Assembly (NCBI GenBank): GCA_036898135.1
Contig: CM072513.1
Location: 87,706,340 to 87,770,339 of the forward strand
Length of the DNA stretch: 64,000 nucleotides
From: Oncomelania hupensis
Lineage: Eukaryota; Mollusca; Gastropoda; Littorinimorpha; Pomatiopsidae
Direction of reading: 5' to 3'
The position numbers and the translations under genes were made by a program. Below the pieces are notes generated by a model, which saw nothing but the letters and a program-made list of their open reading frames with translations, was not told the origin of the DNA and made no database searches. Numbering within the stretch: position 1 is the first letter of the stretch; every line of letters begins with the position of its first letter. This document shows, one piece after another, positions 56,400 to 64,000 of this stretch.

Positions 56400-57380
56400 T
56401 CTATCTCTCTCTATATATATACATATCATCATTATCATCGACGATTCCACTTAATTCCTCTTATTCGCAGTGCATGCAAACACCATTCACTGACATATTC
56501 AACAATGAGAGGCGACTGACTCTATTGTCAATCATAACAGGAAGTGGATCATTGTCCACACATTCAAAGCGACCGCATCTGCATGTCAATGTTGGACTGT
56601 TCATCATAAAATAACGTTACGTTTCTTTTCTTCCTGGTCAGAACTCAAAACACAGCACCGGATTGTTCAGATATGGAGTCTCCAACGGCTCAAAGAGTTC
56701 TGTATACAGGGGTCTTAAAATCACGAATTTCAGGGTCGATGTTGATGTGAAATTCACAGCGAGTGTTGCTAAAACCGGATACAAATATTAGATTTAGCCC
56801 CCGCACTCCCCCATTCCTCTTATTCCTCCCCTCCCCCTCCCCTCTCCCCCTCCTTCCCCATCCCCCTTCCCAATAAATAAATAAATAAAAATAACCTCTT
56901 TCAAAACGTACAGTTTTGTTATCAATCCGTACATTCATTTAGTTTATGTGGTTATTAAAAGCATCAAGGTTCAGTCTAAAAATAGCACTGCTGCAAAAAA
57001 TGTGTATAGGTGTGTATTGATTGATTAAACAGATTGATGGTGTATTGATTAAAAATGCACAGTTGATTGTTAAAAAAAAAAAAGAAAGAAAGAAAAAAGG
57101 GCCAAAAATATTCTTACCTTAGCGGTCGGTTTGAACAACGATTACTCAGAATATCATCTTTTCGTGTGACAACAATGCTAATTACCTAAGTAAACTCGTT
57201 GTCACACACACACATACACACACGCACACACACATGCACGCACACCGACACGCACGCCAACACTAACACACACACACACACAAATATACATAATAAAATA
57301 AATCTATCTCTTCGATACACTGGTCATTTCTATTTTATACCGATAAGCATTAATGGACATGGATGATTGAAATAGCAGTC
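56400..57380. other. No gene seen; one copy of the 88-bp repeat
   Basis: The 88-bp repeat partner lies at 57128-57213, followed by a CA tract. Otherwise no supported feature. Confidence 0.4.
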
Positions 57381-57583
57381 TGGTCCTGATTTGGCTCGGA
57401 AGAGTCCGCTGGACCTAAAGCAACAACCATGTAATAAAATGTTATGATTGAAATAGTATATACTCCTATACACAACACATAGAAGTGGATTTATAATGGT
57501 CAATATTTTCCACGTCCAATTGAAAGTTGGTCCTGATTTGGCTCGGAAGAGTCCGCTGGACCTAAAGCAATAACCATGTAATG

Positions 57584-59074
57584 CAGGGCCGGATCCAGGG
57601 GGGGGGGGGGGTACCTGAGTTCCGGACCCCCCCCCTCCAAACTAAAAAAAAATATGCAAAGAGTTTCCATTTTTAAAAAATTGTTTTTAAAACATTGCAG
57701 TTTTTAGTCACTTTTGGTCCAAGGTACAAAGAGTTATTTATAGACAATTCAACGGAAATCCATTTCAAGGGATCCGTTGAAACGTCCAGAGCGTTTTCCC
57801 GTTGAAACGACCAAGTAACCCACCCCCTAAGCCTAAATTAGTAAACGCAGCCATATTTTCTTGTTCAGGCCGCAAGCCTCTTCCAGCACCTTTACCTTGA
57901 TACTGCCATAATCCCCCAAAAACGACTTTTTAGAAATATTAATTAAGATGCTAAGTTGATAATTATGAACACAGCGTTCGTTGCCTGGTTTGGTGAAGTC
58001 AGCAAAATGGCAAATACTTTGACAACTGATGTTATTGTTCCTCGTCAAGCATCCCGACAGACTCTCCGTGACAATCAACCTGCGGCCACTCCAGAAGAAT
58101 ATTTCAAGATTAGCATTGCCATTCCTTTCTTGGAACACCTGTCAACCGAATTGGACTCGAGGTTAAAAAATGCTGACCTAGCAGTTGATGGTCTCTGTCT
58201 GGTGCCTAGCACTTTAATAGACAACCAGGATGGTTTCATGCAGGTTACAGAAGGGGTGAAGACACTGGCAATGTTGTGGGAGTCTGACCTACCAGACAAC
58301 GCTACCCTTGATGCAGAATACCAACGGTGGGTTTGCAAATGGCGAAGTGCTGCTGAGAATGCGACAGCTATCATCCCATTCACGGTATCAGAAGCACTGA
58401 AACATTGTGACAGGGATTTTTATCTCAACCTGTTCATCATGCTAAAGAACCTTTGCACCCTGCCTTTCACTACTGCCGAGTGTGAGCGTTCAAACAGTCA
58501 GTTGCGCAACCTGAAAAACTATCTGCGCTCTACAATGGGACAACAGAGGCTCAATGGACTTGCTTTACTGAAAGTGCACAGGGATGTTGATATGAACTTC
58601 AAAGTGAACTGTTTTTCCAGAAGATAGGCTACAATTCACAAATGGTACTAATGCCGAGGAACCTAATGCAGCAAGACTGAAAGTGAAAGCAGGGCGGTGA
58701 TGTTCATAAACTACAAGGTAAAGCTTTATACCGTTAACGATCAACAAAAAGTAGTAAATAATAATAGTGTACAAAACATCTCTGCTGATAAATAAATGTT
58801 TGTGTGAGTGTTGTTTTTTTTAAGGGAGGGGCAGAGGATAATTTTTGTACCCTAGAGTTTGTCAGTTCAATTGTTAAAAAATGCTCAAAATCCCAGACCA
58901 TCACAAATGGCTTTTTCAAGGTTCAGATTGCACCATTTTGCATCCTTGAAAAACAAATTTCCGGGAGGGGAGGGCGGGGGGGGGGCATGCCCCCGGATCC
59001 CCCTAGAATGCTCGGCGCTTCGCGCCTTCGCTGAATCTGTAACCGCCTCTTCGACTTTTCCCAGGTTCGGCCCT
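57584..59074 (+). mobile_element. hAT transposon remnant, about 1.49 kb
   Basis: Ends CAGGGCCGGATCCAGG (left) and CAGGGCCGAACCTGGG (reverse complement of the right end), 12 of 16 alike, each beside G/C-rich runs. It sits inside the (TAATG)n tail of a family C fragment, so the target duplication cannot be separated from the repeat. Contains the C-terminal transposase ORF at 57956-58627. Confidence 0.7.
57956..58627 (+). CDS. hAT transposase C-terminal fragment (52 kDa repressor/ZMYM-like)
   Basis: 223 codons without a stop. Residues about 168-215 carry the hAT dimerisation signature: LPFTTAECERSNSQLRNLKN, then YLRSTMGQQRLNGLALLKVH. The upstream part (EEYFKISIAIPFLEHLSTEL and following) matches the region before it in hAT-derived 52 kDa repressor-like proteins. 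The zinc finger and most of the RNase H-like catalytic domain are absent; only 370 bp separate the ORF from the left terminal repeat. The open frame may reflect recent deletion from an active element. No splice evidence was found for a host gene. Confidence 0.75.
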   Translation: MIIMNTAFVAWFGEVSKMANTLTTDVIVPRQASRQTLRDNQPAATPEEYFKISIAIPFLEHLSTELDSRLKNADLAVDGLCLVPSTLIDNQDGFMQVTEGVKTLAMLWESDLPDNATLDAEYQRWVCKWRSAAENATAIIPFTVSEALKHCDRDFYLNLFIMLKNLCTLPFTTAECERSNSQLRNLKNYLRSTMGQQRLNGLALLKVHRDVDMNFKVNCFSRR

Positions 59075-59399
59075 GTAATGTAATGTAATTGAAAGTACCT
59101 GTATCCCGAAGGCACTGACGATCTGCATGCAACAAGCAAATGAGATGAAAGTTTGTCTTTAAAAAGATATAATAACAACAACAACAACAACAAAAACAAT
59201 AACAACAACAAGAAATTACAATGGTGTTCGCTTTTAATAATTCTTATAAGTGTTGGTTGCCTTTTACAAGTTTTTTTAAAAATAATAGTTTTAGTTGCCT
59301 TTTTATGTTTTTCAATGTAATATTTTTATTGAATGATTTAACATTATGTTGTACATTTTTAGTGAATTTATTCAGACTTTATATACCTAAGCTTACTGT

Positions 59400-59488
59400 T
59401 GTTGTGTAGTATAAATGGTGTATGAATGTGTCAAGCGCGGAGAGCACAACCACTTGTGGCTGTGATGCGGCGCTATAGAAATCTACAT

Positions 59489-59564
<76 letters not shown>

Positions 59565-59600
59565 AGCGCATTTTTCATTACAATAACCACTCAATGCGCT
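59400..59600 (+). repeat. Repeat 3' end with (ATT)n tail
   Basis: AAGCGCGGAGAGCACAACC, GTGGCTGTGATGCGGCGC and TATAGAAATCTACATG precede about 75 bp of ATT (59488-59563). The same block in reverse (GCGCCGCATCACAGCCAC) follows (AAG)n at about 62491-62508. Confidence 0.65.
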
Positions 59601-60054
59601 TACACACATCATTCGTACGCATCATCACAACATTCGCACTACATAATGTCCAGCATCATTCAAAAAGTATTATTAATGTTCTTACTATTTACACAGAAAA
59701 CGCCTTGCAGAACAAGTGCGTTTTTAAGCAGCTTTTGAAGGAAACAAGTCTGTACAATGTCTTAAAGCGGCAGGCAGCGCATTCCAAACCTTGGGTGCTT
59801 AAAAACTAAAAGACCGCTCGCCAGTTGTTTTAAGCCGACGATTGTGCGTTTTCAAAACATAAAAGTCGATTTAATTTCCATCTTTTAATAGCGATCTCCC
59901 TGCTTTCACACCACATCAATTCGATTCAATAATTTATTTTAATGTCTTGTTAATTTAGATCATACACCTTTTCAATCGATTAATCTTTAATTTAATGTCA
60001 GTTCACATATTTAAGTGATATACTAGACATTGAAAATGTTACTTTTAAAACATT

Positions 60055-60588
60055 TTAACTTTTTAAAAACGTAATTTTAAAACAAACACTCTTTAAAATT
60101 CTACCAACAGGAGATTTAGCAATAACTTTCACAACGTCTGAAACATTTGGATGATATAGAACCATGTCTACAGAATGTCCATATTCAGTTGTGCTATGTC
60201 CATTTACTTTAAATATGTCTTTTAAAACTGAGCATTCAAATAGAAGGCGATGTACTGATAGACTTGAATTACATATACATTTAACATCAACTGAGTATTT
60301 AGTGCTCCATGCGCTCATTCTTAATTTATATATGAATTTAGAAAGTGGTCTTGAACAATTCAGTATAGAAATATTTTTAATGCTATTATCATGATGCATT
60401 GCCTTTTCTAATAAAGAAAACATTTCATGATTACACATATTCAAATTTGTTATAGTTATAGAATCTGATGACCTTTGTGCTCTATCCTTAGCTAGTCTGT
60501 CACATACCTCATTCCAATGGATTCCGCAATGTGATGGAACCCAACAGAAAGCAATATTTATTCTTCTAGAAATCACACAATGTATCAT
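60055..60588 (-). pseudogene. LINE 3' end: RNase H domain and CCHC tail (I/Nimb-like)
   Basis: The open minus frame begins near MIHCVISRRINIAFCWVPSH, the RNase H core ending in WNEVCDRLAK (conserved Asp). It then has a Cys-His motif KCICNSSLSVHRLLFECSVL (C-x-C-x6-H-x4-C) typical of RNase H-bearing LINEs of the I group, which includes Nimb elements of snails. The stop at 60055 is followed by an AT-rich 3' region. RT and endonuclease are missing through 5' truncation. About 180 codons with no internal stop suggest a fairly young fragment. The local base composition is clearly more AT-rich than the neighbours. Confidence 0.75.
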
Positions 60589-60663
60589 ACGATTAAGTTT
60601 ATATAATATAAACTTTATTTCACATATATACATACATTTTATCAGGCAAGAACATACACACAT

Positions 60664-61740
60664 GAAAACTCATCTAATAATTTAAAATATTACTACACAC
60701 ACTTACCACCTGCGGAAACGTAAGTTATATGGGCGATACATAATATTGCGGGATTGTGCAATAAAATGTCAAAGGATTCTTCAATAGTCTTCACACAACA
60801 CGTGATTGATTGTGTGATACATGTATGTGTTGTATGTGTGAGAGTATACATTGCAGCTCTTTAAGCATGATCCGTTATTTGGGAAAAAGCGGACATTGTT
60901 AAGTACCAAGTAAATTTTATAAATACAGTCAATGCTCACAGTTGATTTTAATTTTTAGTGCAGAAGTTAGAAATAACTGTAAAAAATCCGATGAAGCAAT
61001 CTATTCAATAGAAATGAAAAATCCAACTACTTCCGAAAACATTCCACTAAGTGAAAGTAATTAAAATATAATTCTAGAGAAAAACACAAAATAAATCTCC
61101 CACCACGTCGAAAACAACAATTTATTATATAAAAGGACAAGTACAACAAAATAAAATATAATAACATAATGATATGTAAATTTATACTTACATTCGACTT
61201 CAAACTTTCAGGATAAAATAGAAGGTTCTAACAAAAATCCACTTTATGCAAACTGAAGAAAAGTCCGAACTTGTTTCCGAAGCAACAAGTCCACCGATAC
61301 TAAACAGAAGAAAAGTCCAACCAACCCAATCAGACCAAAATTCACTTTTAAACAGAAGAAAAGTCCAACCTTGTCGAAAGCAAACAGTCCACTCTCGCTC
61401 TCTCTCTCTCTCAACATAAAAAAAGAACAGTTCGAACAAGTCCGACAAAACAAAATACCACTCAATGAAGAAAAGGATTTCTAGACAGTGGGAAGAAGTA
61501 CCATAGAACAGAAGTTCACTCAATGGCGATCGACGTCCACTGAATAGAACACACACACATACTGACGTTGTAGTTATCTATAAAAACTGAAGTGGCAACT
61601 AAACTAGCTCCAGCTGTGGAGTCTGACGACGCTGTTTACTGTGAAGAGAGCGCGGTGTATCGGCCACATAGAGCCTATGTTTGCAAGCGACTTTTACCTT
61701 ACAGTGGTTTAGGCTGACAGTGACACACATGCATACGCGA
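60664..61740. other. No gene seen; diverged tandem near 61250-61440
   Basis: AT-rich sequence. AAACAGAAGAAAAGTCCAACC-like units recur about three times at 55-65-bp spacing (61250-61440). Confidence 0.4.
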
Positions 61741-62024
61741 CAGAGAGAGTGAGGGAGGGAGGGAGAGAGATGGACAGAGAGTGTGAGAGAGAGAGAGAGA
61801 GAGAGGGAGAGCGAAAGAGAGTGAGAGATATTCATTCAGTCATTAAAATAAAAGCAATTGACTTGTGCAGTAACGGAATAAATTGCCAGCTAAAATAAAT
61901 TGTCAAAATGTGAGTGTGTGTTTGTATGGGTGTGTGTGCGAGAGAGACAGAAAGAGAGACAAAATGTTGTGTGTGAGTGTTTGTGTGTGTACGTGTTTCA
62001 GAGCGCGTGTGCACAGGTACACAA

Positions 62025-62063
<39 letters not shown>

Positions 62064-62340
62064 CCAATGACGCTAATTAGGCATGCCTGCACGGACGGAC
62101 TAACGCGTGTACACACACACACACGCACACATACACGCACGCGCACACACACACACTCACACATTTCACACACACACAATTAGGAATGCATGCACAGACG
62201 GACGAACGCGTGAACACACACACACACAAACGTCACTCACACACACACACACACACACACATTATCATCGCGCGCACACACACAAACACCCTTACATTAA
62301 AATCGCCCTCACACATATACACACACCACGCACACACATT
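61740..62340. repeat. (GA)n, (GT)n and (CA)n simple sequence
   Basis: GAGA at 61740-61830, GT-rich at 61905-62000 and CA-rich at 62028-62340. A segment with GCATGCCTGCACGGACGGAC (62081-62100) recurs as GCATGCACAGACGGACG (62187-62203), a duplication of about 107 bp. Confidence 0.9.
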
Positions 62341-62358
62341 CCTACATTACATTCAAAC

Positions 62359-62359
<1 letters not shown>

Positions 62360-62427
<68 letters not shown>

Positions 62428-62429
62428 TA

Positions 62430-62460
<31 letters not shown>

Positions 62461-62474
62461 AAGAAGAAGAAGAA
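62360..62474. repeat. (AAT)n and (AAG)n compound microsatellite
   Basis: About 22 AAT repeats then about 14 AAG repeats, followed by ATTTATATAGCGCCGCATC, the end of the repeat also seen at 59400-59490. Confidence 0.95.
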
Positions 62475-62509
62475 ATGTAGATTTATATAGCGCCGCATCA
62501 CAGCCACAA

Positions 62510-63290
62510 GTGAAAATAATCGCCATATGTCTTGTGGTCTTGTTCAGCGCACTTCTTTACGTCAGTAGACATGCTCAAAGAACATGCAAGGGAAATAAAA
62601 CAATCCCCCTTCAGTCCTCTCTTCCCAACCTCAAGTTTTTACATTCTTCTTCTTCCACCTTCCTGGTAAACGGAGCTGCAAAGCCTTTTATTGTAAGAAC
62701 GAGTCAAAGCCTCTGACATTTGAGAAAACTGCCATCTGAGACAACGGACACTTGAGACAATGGACAATTGACACAACGGATATTTTGCCAGACTCTGATC
62801 GATATATTTTCCCCCACCTTTTTTCCTGCAGGATAAATGTCGTCAATTTGTTACAAACCAAATTAAGACATAACTATTGGGTTCAAAGTGGGCCAGTATA
62901 AAAGGGTTTGGCTATATTTCGGGTGTCCATGTACAGACGGTAGTTTCTATTTTTAAATTAAATATTTTAGTGTTATGTCTTTTCAGGTACATTGTGCATG
63001 TGATTTTTAGGTCACTTCTTTCTCACACATAAACATACAAAAACCATAAAAATTATCAAACAAATCAAACATTAACCATTTAAAAGTTGAACTCCGACCA
63101 CCAAAAAAAACTAACATTAATACTAAATATAATCAAATAAATATAACAATTTAAAGTTGAACTCCAACAACAAAAACTAACATTACTACGCAAACGTGAA
63201 CCAATTGCAGAACAAAAAAAGTCTACATTCTCATAATAATTTGAAAATAAAAATATTTTTTTTTAAAAATAAAACAATAATAATAATTAT
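62510..63290. other. No gene seen; one short tandem duplication
   Basis: AAAAGTTGAACTCCGACCACC near 63080 and AAAGTTGAACTCCAACAAC near 63152 form a duplication of about 73 bp. No supported gene. Confidence 0.4.
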
Positions 63291-64000
63291 TATTCTTTCT
63301 CGTTCCTAACCTGTTCTATTAATCTACTACCAGTAACATAAAATTTTTAAATAAACTTTCCCAAATCTCTTTGTTGTTTGTGGGGTCTGTTGCGTCAGCT
63401 TGAAAATAATGGACGCTTTCAGCCAAATGGTCACTAGGGCTTTCTATGGTATTATTATTTAGCAATATAGGCATTTGATATGTATGTGTTTTGTTAATAC
63501 GTTTTTAATTATGTTTATATTCTATTTTGTTTTTGTAAACTAGGGGTGTCGGATAGCGCAGTGGTTGGAGCACTCGCTACTGTGTCGCAAGTTAAGCACC
63601 TCCAGTGCGGTTAGCACTTGGATGGGTGACCGCAAAACGTGAAGCGACAAATAACAACGCCCCCAGTTGACTCAACTGTGACTGAGCTGAGTACCTACTC
63701 TTTTAAGGGTGGGGAAGGTAAAGCAGTGAGGGAGAGAGATGGGCATCACCCTCATTACGCTGGCCCAAGATAAGTGTGATCTCCAACATCACGCTCTGCT
63801 ACGGCCACAAGGCTATGGGACTACCTTTACCTTTTACCTTTACCTTTTTTATACTAGGGTTCGATAAATTAGAGTCCCCTTCATGGGATGCCTTTATTGT
63901 AAAATGACCACTAGGGTTTGTTTCAGCAGATCTTTTATACGGATACGGATTGGGGGTGAATCCTCTTTCAACCAAGTTGTGGTCTTGATTCGGCTCTTTA
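63290..64000 (+). repeat. Family C repeat, interrupted by a SINE and cut by the window end
   Basis: Matches 55825-56392: TTTAGCAATATAGGCATTTG, TTCTATTTTGTTTTTGTAAAC, then after the SINE TTCGATAAATTAGAGT and GTTTCAGCAGATCTTTTAT. The sequence stops inside the GATTCGGCTC block. Confidence 0.75.
63546..63852 (+). mobile_element. SINE family S4: tRNA-like box A joined to 5S rRNA-like promoter
   Basis: 307 bp flanked by ACTAGGG (63539-63545 and 63853-63859), a clean target duplication inside family C. It begins TGTCGGATAGCGCAGTGGTT (box A-like), followed by a 5S rRNA-like internal region at about 63587-63633: AGTTAAGCACC, GCGGTTAGCACTTGG and GATGGGTGACCGC, corresponding to 5S box A, intermediate element and box C. 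The body contains ACCCTCATTACGCTGGCCC and the 3' tail is (TACCTTT)n. A reverse copy lies at 35925-36213. Confidence 0.85.

Noticed and set aside
57956..58627. Domesticated hAT host gene
   Set aside because: The ORF lies between clear hAT terminal repeats in a 1.5-kb element, with no sign of flanking exons or splice sites.
60055..60588. Host RNase H gene
   Set aside because: Only the C-terminal RNase H part is followed by a retrotransposon-type Cys-His tail, and the fragment is 5'-truncated, which fits a LINE 3' end.

Overview
This is animal nuclear DNA, very repeat-rich and gene-poor. The pieces point to a marine invertebrate, most likely a mollusc (a gastropod is plausible). They are: a globin first exon with an MGC acylation-type N-terminus and the conserved B12.2 intron, RTE and I/Nimb-like LINE fragments, several tRNA-derived SINE families, dense trinucleotide microsatellites, and short interstitial TTAGGG runs. 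The species cannot be fixed from the sequence alone. I found only one convincing host gene fragment; almost everything else is mobile or tandemly repeated DNA.

Layout. 1-823: SINE with an (ATT)n tail, then a CT/TG-rich tandem array. 824-9891: a complete Ty3/Gypsy-type LTR retrotransposon on the minus strand with 2.1-kb, nearly identical LTRs and a 5-bp target duplication. Its domain order is Gag-PR-INT-RT-RH, the copia-like order typical of the Gmr1 clade, and its Gag carries a SCAN-like capsid segment. 9892-16330: simple repeats, a (TTAA)-flanked MITE, a foldback repeat and SINE pieces. 16337-18521: a second MITE copy, interrupted by an RTE fragment and followed directly by a 1.37-kb array of 23-bp units. 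19649-19803: exon 1 of a globin gene (minus strand). 20-32 kb: microsatellites, SINEs, an abundant unclassified repeat (family A) and a third MITE copy with an internal 24-bp tandem expansion. 32.9-34.9 kb: a broken RTE-type LINE (endonuclease plus start of RT). 35-42.7 kb: SINEs including a tRNA/5S-like chimera, LINE fragments, a fourth MITE copy and interstitial telomere-like repeats. 43.1-45.7 kb: an RTE LINE insertion with the inverted structure expected from twin priming, carrying two nested insertions. 46.0-49.8 kb: a fifth MITE copy inflated by a 3.5-kb GGGTA-based minisatellite. 50-64 kb: two solo LTRs, another tRNA SINE, a hAT transposon remnant keeping the dimerisation-domain ORF, an RNase H-bearing LINE 3' end, and several copies of a further repeat family.

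Most notable points: (1) an apparently complete, young Gmr1-like element with a SCAN-like Gag; (2) one TTAA-flanked MITE family whose separate copies have each seeded a different tandem array, which suggests it is a nursery for minisatellites; (3) an RTE insertion whose inversion and matching 8-bp flanks record the integration event; (4) a SINE joining a tRNA-like box A to a 5S rRNA-like internal promoter. All comparisons were made by eye within the window; no database search was available.
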